In this document: positions 16,753-24,766 of the stretch, piece after piece
Layout: each line of letters begins with the position of its first letter
Position numbering within the stretch: position 1 is the stretch's first letter
Assembly (NCBI GenBank): GCA_964464035.1
Contig: CAYXEN010000027.1
Location: forward strand, 1 to 30,768
From: CAYXEN01 sp964464035
GTDB lineage: Bacteria > Krumholzibacteriota > Krumholzibacteriia > WVZY01
Direction: 5' to 3'
Length of the DNA stretch: 30,768 bases
Made by a program: the position numbers and the translations under genes
Notes under the pieces: generated by a model
The model's database searches: none
Told to the model about the DNA's origin: nothing
What the model saw: the letters and a program-made list of their open reading frames with translations, nothing else

Positions 16753-16947
16753 TCAGAAGTAGGCTTTCGCGTTCCTCTTCCTCTGTGCTCTCGTTCCTTC
16801 GATTAGCAAAGAGCGAAGCCGGTGTTTACCCATCCTTGATACGTTCACCTTACGATCTTGTTCCAGCCACGAGCGGGTCTCTTCGTAAGCGGCTGCCTTT
16901 TTCATCCCTCGCACCGGCTTCGTCGATAAGATAGCAGCCTCGCTCAT
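16753..16947 (-). CDS. Small basic protein or small RNA gene, unrecognised
   Basis: A 64-codon frame encodes a basic protein whose C-terminal half is rich in Arg and Lys (RLRSLLIEGTRAQRKRNAKA). It lies directly before a strong terminator and after an AT-rich promoter-like stretch (16946-17000), so a transcript is likely. However, ATG 16947 has no ribosome site, internal Met15 and Met39 are possible starts, and the codons are mixed. A noncoding RNA of about 200 bases is the main alternative; I do not see RNase P, tmRNA, SRP or 6S signatures. I recognise no protein family. Confidence 0.4.
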   Translation of the reverse strand: MSEAAILSTKPVRGMKKAAAYEETRSWLEQDRKVNVSRMGKHRLRSLLIEGTRAQRKRNAKAYF

Positions 16948-16971
16948 ATAAGTAAAATATAAAATATATAA

Positions 16972-16999
16972 TTGATATATTGATTAAATCTATTATAAT
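16972..16999 (+). promoter_or_regulatory. Strong sigma-70 promoter of the second lysR operon
   Basis: TTGATA (16972-16977) and a perfect TATAAT (16994-16999) are 16 bases apart. The start near 17006 gives a leader of about 120 bases that holds a GGGGG-CGG-CCCCC hairpin (around 17085) and GGGGGAAC before the ATG. Confidence 0.7.
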
Positions 17000-17126
17000 A
17001 TGATCGGATGACCTCCAGAGCGGTACGTTTGCGCTCTTATCTTGTTGCGATGTAAAAGGTTGGTCGTAATAGGCACCTGCGCCGGGGGGCGGCCCCCTCG
17101 CGGGAAGACTCCAAGGGGGAACGACG

Positions 17127-18047
17127 ATGATCCCCATGAACATGAACCATTTCTATTACTTCTACGAGATAGCGCGCAGGGGGAGCTTCACGGAAGCGGC
17201 GCGCTCCTTGATGGTATCCCAGTCCTCGCTGAGCATCCAGATGAAGAGTTTCGAGAGCTCGCTGGGGACGAAGCTCTTCAACCGGCGAAGAGGAGGGGTG
17301 GAATTGACCGAGAGCGGCCAAGCGGCCCTGCAGGCCGCAACGAAGATTTTCGGCGAAGCCGAACGCCTTCTCGATACCCTGCGCGAAGCGGAGCACGCGG
17401 TCAAGGGCGCCGTCTCCATAGCGACCGTGAACAGCATAGGCATATACATTCTCCCCGAGATTCTCAAGCGGTTCAAGGAATCCTATCCCGAGGTGAGAAT
17501 GGCCATCGAGTTCAAGCACGCGAAGGAAGTGATAGCGACGGCCCAGAGGGGAGGGGTGGACGTCGCGATAATCACCTGGCTGAGGAAATACCCGTCGCTG
17601 ACGTCGATTCCGCTCCAGAAGAACAAGATGTTCCTGGTAGCCTCTCCCGATCACCCGCTCGCCCTGAAGGATTCGGTCCGACCGCACGACCTGGAGAAGC
17701 ACTCTTTTCTCGCATACGAAGCCGGCACCCCGACGAGAATGATGATCGACGCCCTTTTCAAACGCATGTCTCTTGAAATAGAATATGCAATGGAGACTTC
17801 GAACGTGGCCACGATGAAGCACATGGCGATGGCCGGGCTGGGTCTCGCCTTCCTGCCCGAAGGAGCAGTGGGCTTGGAGATACGCCAGGGGCTGCTCAAG
17901 AGACTCAGCGTACCCGCTCTTGCGATGGCGCAGGAGATAACCGCATACGTCAAGGCCAACAGATCGCTGTCGACGACGGCCAGGGCCTTCGTGGATTTCA
18001 TGCGGGCCTCGACCGCGCGCAAACGCGTGGTCCGGGATCGTGGATGA
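17127..18047 (+). CDS. LysR-family regulator upstream of the SbcD/SMC pair
   Basis: This 306-residue protein has the winged HTH at residues 5-62 (HFYYFYEIARRGSFTEAARS, then SLSIQMKSFESSLGTKLFNR) and a LysR effector domain after about residue 90. It is the first gene of a likely three-gene operon, 37 bases before the nuclease. LysR regulators of this clade (with the IGIYILPEIL strand) often bind metabolites or sense redox state; the effector is unknown. A LysR gene leading into a DNA-repair-type pair is unusual. Confidence 0.9.
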   Translation: MIPMNMNHFYYFYEIARRGSFTEAARSLMVSQSSLSIQMKSFESSLGTKLFNRRRGGVELTESGQAALQAATKIFGEAERLLDTLREAEHAVKGAVSIATVNSIGIYILPEILKRFKESYPEVRMAIEFKHAKEVIATAQRGGVDVAIITWLRKYPSLTSIPLQKNKMFLVASPDHPLALKDSVRPHDLEKHSFLAYEAGTPTRMMIDALFKRMSLEIEYAMETSNVATMKHMAMAGLGLAFLPEGAVGLEIRQGLLKRLSVPALAMAQEITAYVKANRSLSTTARAFVDFMRASTARKRVVRDRG

Positions 18048-18084
18048 CCGGCGCCGACGGCACGGCGCACGAGGAGAACACAGG

Positions 18085-19149
18085 ATGAAGATTCTTCATA
18101 CGGCGGACTTGCATCTTCGCAACGCGGAAGACGAGAGATGGAGGGCGCTCGAAAAACTGCTGGAAGTCGCCCGCCGCGAATCGGTCCCGCTGCTCGTCGT
18201 GAGCGGCGACATGTTCGACGCGAACCTGGACGCCCGCAGTCTCGAGGTCCCCTTGCGAAAGCTCTTCAAGCAGTGCGATTTCGATGTGGTGATCCTTCCC
18301 GGCAATCACGATTCCGGAGCCCTCGCCAGGGATGTCTTCTACGGGGATCAGGTCCATGTCCTGCGCTCGTTGGGTGACACCCTGGATTTGAACGGCGTCC
18401 GCATAGTAGCGTTCCCCAGCAAGAGAATGGACGGCAGGGAAGTGGCCCGGCGGCTCGTCGAGCTTCGCACCAAGAAAAAACCGGGAGCGGTCAACATACT
18501 CCTCTACCACGGTGAGCTGGTGGACATGGTTTTCAAGGGCGACGATTACGGGGAGGAAGGAGACGCCAGGTACATGCCCTCGCGGCTGGCGTTCTTCGAT
18601 GAATCGGGTTTCGACTACGTGCTCGCCGGGCATTTTCACTCGAGCTTCTCCGTCATGAAGTATCGCGGGGGGTTCTTCGTATATCCCGGCTCGCCCGTTT
18701 CCATAACCAAGAGGGAGGAGGGGGAGAGGAAAGTCAATCTCTTCGAAACGGGAAGTCCGCCCGAGGAGTATCCGCTCGATACGTTCCATTATCTCCGCGT
18801 GTCCGTTCGGCTCGATCCCTCCCAAGGAGGGGATCCGATCGCTGTCATCGAACGCGCGGTCGCTGCGTGCCCCCCGAGCGCATCGATAATCCTCGAGGTA
18901 TCCGGGCACATCGATTCCGCCCGCCTGGGCATGAGCCAGGACGAGTTCTCCGCTCGAATACACCGGCTTCCCCGGGTCGATCCCGGCGACGTCCACCCGA
19001 ACTGGGTGGACGTGGGCGAGATCCTGGAACACAAGCTGTTCAAGCGCTTCGCTGCGATCCTCGACGAGACCCGCGTGGACGATGAGACCAGTAAAAGAAC
19101 GATGGAGGCGACGATAAGAGCCATGGCGGAGGCCTTGAATGAGAATTGA
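18085..19149 (+). CDS. Mre11/SbcD-like metallophosphoesterase nuclease
   Basis: This 354-residue protein has all the calcineurin-like nuclease motifs: DLH (Asp8, His10), GD (Asp42), GNHD (73-76), His142 in YHGE, and GHFH (182-185). These bind two Mn ions and cut DNA ends in Mre11/SbcD/YhaO enzymes. AGGAGAACACAGG before ATG 18085 sets the start; the frame opens 15 codons earlier. The C-terminal part is a capping domain of low conservation. The stop overlaps the next start by 11 bases, so the two proteins are translationally coupled and probably form a complex. Confidence 0.9.
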   Translation: MKILHTADLHLRNAEDERWRALEKLLEVARRESVPLLVVSGDMFDANLDARSLEVPLRKLFKQCDFDVVILPGNHDSGALARDVFYGDQVHVLRSLGDTLDLNGVRIVAFPSKRMDGREVARRLVELRTKKKPGAVNILLYHGELVDMVFKGDDYGEEGDARYMPSRLAFFDESGFDYVLAGHFHSSFSVMKYRGGFFVYPGSPVSITKREEGERKVNLFETGSPPEEYPLDTFHYLRVSVRLDPSQGGDPIAVIERAVAACPPSASIILEVSGHIDSARLGMSQDEFSARIHRLPRVDPGDVHPNWVDVGEILEHKLFKRFAAILDETRVDDETSKRTMEATIRAMAEALNEN

Positions 19150-21457
19150 GCGCGTACACATAGACAGCTACGGGCCCCTGTCGGGCAGGGATTTCGAGTT
19201 CCCCGGCGATTTCACGTTGTTTTTCGGCAGGAACGAGAGGGGAAAGACGCTCATCGTTGACGCGATGATCAAGTTCCTGGTGGTTGGGACGAGGAAGTTG
19301 AAAACGTTCGAAGGCGTGGAGAGGGTGGACGAAAGGCCGGCGGGTTTTATCGTCGTAACGAGAAACGGCTTGGAGCACAAGCTCACCGGCAGGGAAGGCA
19401 TATCCGGGATCCTCGACGTCCCCCTTTCGCCGGAGGATCTTCGGAACATATTCGTGACGAGGGACAGCGATCTGGCGGTGATCGAGTCGGGCAAGTACTA
19501 CGAAGATTTCGCGAGCCGGCTCACCGGCCTGCAGACGGACTTGATCGACAGAGTGGTGTCGGTCCTGCGAAGGGACGGCAATCTCACGCCCAAGGGGGAA
19601 TTGTCCAACGCGGCGGAGAGCGGGCACGCGAAGGACAGGTTGGATCGGGCCGACAGGCTGCTGGAGAAGATTGAACTGGTGAAGAAGCGACTGGAGGAAG
19701 CCGGCTTCGAATCGCTCGAAAAGCGCCTCGCCGAGGCCGAAGCGCGGATCGGTGCGCTGGAAGAGGAAGAAAAGATCCTGGCCGCGGCCGGACGGCGCAG
19801 GGACCTCGAGGACGCGCTGCAGAAGCTCGAGGAATACGAGAGGACGACGCACGAACTGAAAGAGATGGCCGCTGTGGGCCACGAGATCCTCGGCAAATGG
19901 CGAAGCGTCGAGACGAACCTCCGGGCGAAGGAAACCTATCTCGTCGAACTCGAGCGAAAGATAACCCGCCTGGAAGAATCCAAAGAGCATCTCAAGGAGG
20001 AACTCGAAGGCTTGAGGTTCGAGATGCGGCGCATGGAGAAGATCGAGAAGGATATCGATACCTCGATAGCGCTTGAACTCGAGGCCTGCAAGAAACTGGA
20101 CAAGGACCTGCAGGGATCCAAGCCGATCATGGGGTTCGCGAGATTGTGCTTGGGTGTATCGATCTTGATCTTCACCGCCGGTTTCACAGGCTTAACGGCG
20201 AGGGGCGGTGCGGGCATGTCGGTGTTGATGTGGGCGGGATTGGCCGGTCTCGTTATATCCGGCTCTTACGTGTTCAAGATCCGAAGGCGAAGGGGCGAGT
20301 TGGCCAAGCGCGTGCGGAATCTTCTCGGCATGATGGTGGGGTTTCACGAGGGCGACGAGGACTTGGAGGCGATGGCGAAGAGCATTCATGAGTTCGAGAA
20401 TCACTACGCGAAGCTCGAGCACGATCTCGGCGCGCGAACGAGCGAATTCGACGAAATAAGCGGGGAACTCAGGACTCACCTCGAGAACAGGAAGCGGACG
20501 AAGCTGGACATGGAAACTCTCAAGCGTGAAATCGACGAAATGAAGACCGGGCTGCGTATGTCTTCCATGGATGAACTGAACGAGGCATTGGAGAAAAAGA
20601 ACGAGCTGCTCTCCAAGAAGAACAAGCTCGCCGGAGAATTGAGTGCGAATCCGAACTTCAAGGAAATCGAAGACGACAAGATCTCCGACTTGATGGAGAA
20701 GACGAAAGCGGACTTGGAGTCTTACGAGGACGGAGCGCGATGCTACGACGAACGAAGGCACCTGGAGGTGAAGAGCGAATTGCAGTCCTTGCTTGAGGAG
20801 AGAACTCGTCTGCGGGACGCCCTCAACGACGGCGACAGGATCCTGTCCGAGCTGGAAAGCGAGATAGAGAATTCCGGGATTTTCGAGGGAAAACTGTCAT
20901 GCAGATCCTCGACTCAACTGGATGACGCCGAAGCGAGGATAGGTCGTTTCGCGAAGGAGATCCGCATGAAAAAAGAAACGGCGTCCCTGGCGATCGGGAT
21001 CATGCAGTCGATTCGAGGCGAGGAGTTGGCCGACCTGGGAGACCTTTTCGGCCAGGGAGAGGCGGTCTCCGAGTACTTTTCGACTATCACCGAGGGTTCT
21101 TACCGCGAAGTCGAATACGATTCCGCGTCGAACGTGCTTTACGTAGCGGACGGAGAGGGAAGGCGGTTGGATGCAAGGTGCCTCTCGGGCGGCACCTTGG
21201 ACCAGCTCTACATGGCCGTGCGATTGGCCCTGGGAGAGAAGGCCCTCGGCGGCGAACCCGGCTTCTTCATTCTCGACGATCCCTTCCTCAAGAGTGATTA
21301 TGAACGGCTCGAAAGCCAGATGAATCTGCTCCGCAAGGCGGCCCTACGCGGCTGGCAGATCATCTATTTCTCCGCGAAGCGCGAAGTGATGGAAGTACTG
21401 GAAAGCGATATCGATGCCGGCGAGGTCCGGTTGGTCGAACTCGAGGAACGCATCTGA
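19139..21457 (+). CDS. Membrane-anchored SMC/Rad50-like ATPase (YhaN type)
   Basis: This 772-residue protein has Walker A FGRNERGKT (residues 29-37), a long acidic coiled coil (160-330), two hydrophobic segments at about 333-378, a second coiled coil (390-600), the ABC signature LSGGTLDQLYMAVRLAL (from about 682) and Walker B ILDDPF (about 711). No CxxC zinc hook is seen; the membrane hairpin takes the place of the hook or hinge. This is the Bacillus YhaN plan (AAA_27), which pairs with the YhaO nuclease. It should hold DNA ends at the inner membrane. The 11-base overlap with the nuclease gene supports a complex. Confidence 0.88.
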   Translation: MRIERVHIDSYGPLSGRDFEFPGDFTLFFGRNERGKTLIVDAMIKFLVVGTRKLKTFEGVERVDERPAGFIVVTRNGLEHKLTGREGISGILDVPLSPEDLRNIFVTRDSDLAVIESGKYYEDFASRLTGLQTDLIDRVVSVLRRDGNLTPKGELSNAAESGHAKDRLDRADRLLEKIELVKKRLEEAGFESLEKRLAEAEARIGALEEEEKILAAAGRRRDLEDALQKLEEYERTTHELKEMAAVGHEILGKWRSVETNLRAKETYLVELERKITRLEESKEHLKEELEGLRFEMRRMEKIEKDIDTSIALELEACKKLDKDLQGSKPIMGFARLCLGVSILIFTAGFTGLTARGGAGMSVLMWAGLAGLVISGSYVFKIRRRRGELAKRVRNLLGMMVGFHEGDEDLEAMAKSIHEFENHYAKLEHDLGARTSEFDEISGELRTHLENRKRTKLDMETLKREIDEMKTGLRMSSMDELNEALEKKNELLSKKNKLAGELSANPNFKEIEDDKISDLMEKTKADLESYEDGARCYDERRHLEVKSELQSLLEERTRLRDALNDGDRILSELESEIENSGIFEGKLSCRSSTQLDDAEARIGRFAKEIRMKKETASLAIGIMQSIRGEELADLGDLFGQGEAVSEYFSTITEGSYREVEYDSASNVLYVADGEGRRLDARCLSGGTLDQLYMAVRLALGEKALGGEPGFFILDDPFLKSDYERLESQMNLLRKAALRGWQIIYFSAKREVMEVLESDIDAGEVRLVELEERI

Positions 21458-21525
21458 TCCGCGGGAGGCGATACAGACGTCCGCGATCGATGCGCCTGCG
21501 GGATTCCCGCGGCTTCCAGTCATGG

Positions 21526-21554
21526 TTGACTTTCCCCCGGCGAGGGTATATCAT
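21526..21554 (+). promoter_or_regulatory. Sigma-70 promoter of the protease-propeller-barrel gene
   Basis: TTGACT (21526-21531) and TATCAT (21549-21554) are 17 bases apart. The predicted start near 21561 gives a leader of about 75 bases. The ribosome site before ATG 21637 is weak (GAAAG). Confidence 0.6.
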
Positions 21555-21636
21555 TACAAAACAGCGGTAAATTTCCCGGTCTCCAGGCTTTTCCCCTGAC
21601 AGTCGATCTCCATGAGCTTTATCTGAAAGTATTTGC

Positions 21637-24600
21637 ATGAGAAGATTCGCACTCCTCGTACCTTTCCTCGTAATGTTGATCGGTACCCCGTCGGGAATTC
21701 TTGCTTACAACAATACTTCGCTCAAGTGGTTCACGATAACCACGCCCCACTTCGAGGTTCATTACCATCAAGGCGAAGAGTGGACGGCCGAGCAGGTGGC
21801 CGAGGTGGCGGAGAGGATCTATCCCTCGATAACGGGGCTCTACGACTACGCGCCCAAGGGCAAGGTTCACTTCGTCATCAAGGACACGGATGATTACGCC
21901 AACGGAGCCACCTACTATTTCGACAACAAGATCGAGATCTGGGCGACGAACCTGGAATTCGGTTTTCGTGGAACGTCGAAATGGATAGAGAACGTGGTTA
22001 CGCACGAGTACACGCACATGGTCTCCATGCAGGCATCCTTCAAGTTCACCAAGCACGTTCCCGCCTTCTACTTTCAACTCATCGATTTCGAGAAGGAGAA
22101 GAGGCCGGACGTCCTCACGGGATATCCAAGCAACTTGGCTTCATACGCCTTGCCCGGAGCGGTGATCCCTCCCTGGTTCGCCGAGGGGGTGGCCCAGTAC
22201 CAGTCCCCCGAGCGGAGGTACGACTGCTGGGATACACACCGCGACATGATCCTTCGTTGCGCGGTGCTCGAGGACAAGATGCTTTCGTACGACGAGATGT
22301 GTTTCTTCGGCCACACCGGCATGGGCAACGAGGAGGTGTACGATCACGGTTACGGCTTGGTCGGTTTCATCGCCTCGAAGTACGGCCCTGAGTCCCTCGC
22401 CGGGATTGTGAAGGCGATGCGCTCGCCCCTGCGGATGACTTTCGATTCGGCGCTCGAGAAAGTCACCGGCAAGAAAGGAAAAGAACTCTACGACGACTGG
22501 CGAAACGAGATGCGGGCGAAATACGAGAAGCAAGCCCGCGCGATCAGCGCGGACTTGAAGCGGGGCGAGACCGCTGCCGAGGGAGGCTACATGACCATCG
22601 GTCCAGCCTGGAGTCCGGACGGCAGGAAACTCGCCTACCTGTCCAACAAGGGTTCCGATTTTTCGAGTACCGCGCTCTACGTGCTGGACAGGGAAAGCGG
22701 CAAGGCGAAGAGGCTAAAGGGCGGCGTCTCTTCACCGGCCTCCTTCTCGCCGGACGGAGGCAAAGTGATCTACTCGCGCAAGCACAAGGTGGATCGGTTC
22801 GGTTCCGAGGTGAACGACATTTTCGAATATGATTTCGCAACCGGCAAGGAGAAGCAGCTGACGAAAAAACTACGGGCGGGGTCGCCGTCGTATTCCCCTC
22901 GGGGGGACATGATAGTGTGCGTGCTGAACGGGGACGGCACCCATCGGCTCGCCGTCCTTGATGCGGGCGGAGAAAACGTGCGCGTGATCTACTCGGGACG
23001 AAAGGGAACGCAGATATACTCGCCTCGTTTTTCCCCGGACGGCTCGAGGATTCTTTTCGGGATATTCGAGGGGGCGACGCGGGATATCGCCGTGATACCC
23101 GCCGAGGGAGGCGGGATCCGTTACCTGCTCAGGAGCGGGCACGACGAGAGGGACGCCGCATGGAAGCCCGGCGGTATCGTCTTCTCCTCGGACAAGGGAG
23201 GAGTATTCAACATCTACGAGCTGGATTTCGCGGACGACCGCGTTCATCGGCTCACGAACTTGATCGGCGGGGCTTTCATGCCCGCCGTGTCTCCCTCGGG
23301 TGAGGAGCTCGCCTACGCCTCCTTCTCCGCCGACGGCTACAGCGTGGAAGTCATGGACCTCGAGAAAGGATCGGGGGGTATGACTCTCGAGGAATACGAG
23401 CGCGAGGCCCCGGCGGCGATCGATAGGTGCCGGTTCCTGCATGCAGGCTCTTTGCAGGAGCCGTCGGACGCCTCCTCCGCGGGAGCAAAAGCGCAGAGCG
23501 CGGGCGGCTCGCCGGGAGCGGCAGCCGGCGGAGGGGAACATGCCCTTGGAGCTTACGAGAAGGGCAAATACGAACGGGAGTTCACTCCTTTCCAGGTGTA
23601 CCCGCGTTTCATCATTTACGACCGGACGGCCAGGTTCGGTTTCTTCATGGCGAGCAACGAGATGCTCGACAAGCAATCCATCTACATCGCGTCCTCCATG
23701 GGGACGAACAAGGAGTTCGACGCCTATCTCTCCTACGAGATGCGTTATCTCTATCCGACCGTCTTCGCCGAGTTCCTCCGCATGCGCGAGAAGTTCAAGG
23801 AAACGGTGAGTTCACAGGATCAGGACAAGCCATGGGAGTTCTGGGATCTCGATATACGCTACGACCTCTGGCTTTTCAACTTCGGGCTGCGCCTCGAACT
23901 CGAGGATCCCTATTCACTCACCAGCAGGAACAACTTCTCGCTGTACTTCTCGCACGGAGAGTACAGCGTTCACATAGCGGCTGACGTATACGACAAGCAA
24001 AATAAAACATGGAGTTACGGCGGAACGGGATCCTGGAAGTATTACATAGGAAACGACATCACCGCGAAGTGGCATTACAAGAGCATCGCCAGGGCGATGG
24101 ACAGCGACATCAATCCCCGGGGGGCCAGGGAAATCGACGTTCAGTACATGAGGGCTTACGACAGGCTCTTCACGAGCGGCGAGTTCGAGTACGGCTTCTA
24201 TCCCAAGTTCGACCGGAACTACTTCAACCAGTACACCCTCGACTGGAAGGAATACGTCGCCCTTCCTTATCTGGGACATACCCTGCAGCTGAGGCTTTTC
24301 GCCGCAGCTATCGACAAGAAAGTGAACGATTTCTTCTACGTCTACCTGGGTGGAAGGGATTATCTGCGCGGATACACGTACTACAGCATCGGAGGCAGGA
24401 AGGCGCTGCTGGCGAGTGTCACCTATCGGTTCCCGATTCTTCGCAACGTGAACCGGCAGTTCCTCCATCTCTACATGCGGGACGTCTACGGGAGCGTGTT
24501 CTACGAAGCGGGGAACGGATGGAAGGAAGACAAACTCCGCACTTACGGCTACAAGAAGACGATAGGCGGGGAACTCCGTTTCAGCTTGGGATCGTTCTAT

Positions 24601-24738
24601 GCCTATCCTACCGCCTTGAGCATAACCGCCGCTTACGCGATGGATTCCTTCGAGCTCTCCAACCTGGTCTTCTCCGAGAAGCCGGTGGAAGTCAGGAAAG
24701 GCTGGACCAGCTACGTGACTCTCGGGTTCGGATTCTAG
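21637..24738 (+). CDS. Outer-membrane fusion: gluzincin protease, TolB-like propeller, BamA-like barrel
   Basis: This 1033-residue protein has a signal peptide (to ILA), then a Peptidase_MA-like zinc protease with HEYTH at 123-127 and the third ligand in WFAEGVAQY (Glu183). At residues 320-590 there are several PD40/TolB-type blades (PAWSPDGRKLAYLS, PRFSPDGSRILFG, PAVSPSGEELAYAS). A Gly/Ala/Ser-rich linker lies near 610-640. The last 390 residues are rich in alternating aromatic strands and carry GGRDYLRGY (905-913), the Omp85 loop-6 motif, followed by TYRFPI, and end in the aromatic GFGF. So the chain should span the outer membrane with the protease and propeller on one side. Substrate unknown. 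Confidence 0.88.
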   Translation: MRRFALLVPFLVMLIGTPSGILAYNNTSLKWFTITTPHFEVHYHQGEEWTAEQVAEVAERIYPSITGLYDYAPKGKVHFVIKDTDDYANGATYYFDNKIEIWATNLEFGFRGTSKWIENVVTHEYTHMVSMQASFKFTKHVPAFYFQLIDFEKEKRPDVLTGYPSNLASYALPGAVIPPWFAEGVAQYQSPERRYDCWDTHRDMILRCAVLEDKMLSYDEMCFFGHTGMGNEEVYDHGYGLVGFIASKYGPESLAGIVKAMRSPLRMTFDSALEKVTGKKGKELYDDWRNEMRAKYEKQARAISADLKRGETAAEGGYMTIGPAWSPDGRKLAYLSNKGSDFSSTALYVLDRESGKAKRLKGGVSSPASFSPDGGKVIYSRKHKVDRFGSEVNDIFEYDFATGKEKQLTKKLRAGSPSYSPRGDMIVCVLNGDGTHRLAVLDAGGENVRVIYSGRKGTQIYSPRFSPDGSRILFGIFEGATRDIAVIPAEGGGIRYLLRSGHDERDAAWKPGGIVFSSDKGGVFNIYELDFADDRVHRLTNLIGGAFMPAVSPSGEELAYASFSADGYSVEVMDLEKGSGGMTLEEYEREAPAAIDRCRFLHAGSLQEPSDASSAGAKAQSAGGSPGAAAGGGEHALGAYEKGKYEREFTPFQVYPRFIIYDRTARFGFFMASNEMLDKQSIYIASSMGTNKEFDAYLSYEMRYLYPTVFAEFLRMREKFKETVSSQDQDKPWEFWDLDIRYDLWLFNFGLRLELEDPYSLTSRNNFSLYFSHGEYSVHIAADVYDKQNKTWSYGGTGSWKYYIGNDITAKWHYKSIARAMDSDINPRGAREIDVQYMRAYDRLFTSGEFEYGFYPKFDRNYFNQYTLDWKEYVALPYLGHTLQLRLFAAAIDKKVNDFFYVYLGGRDYLRGYTYYSIGGRKALLASVTYRFPILRNVNRQFLHLYMRDVYGSVFYEAGNGWKEDKLRTYGYKKTIGGELRFSLGSFYAYPTALSITAAYAMDSFELSNLVFSEKPVEVRKGWTSYVTLGFGF

Positions 24739-24766
24739 CGATCGCAGCGAGCGACCGGGATCACAT

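Noticed and set aside
16700..16950. tmRNA, 6S or RNase P RNA
   Set aside because: The region lacks the tRNA-like ends, the long self-pairing rod, or the conserved P4 blocks expected of these RNAs.
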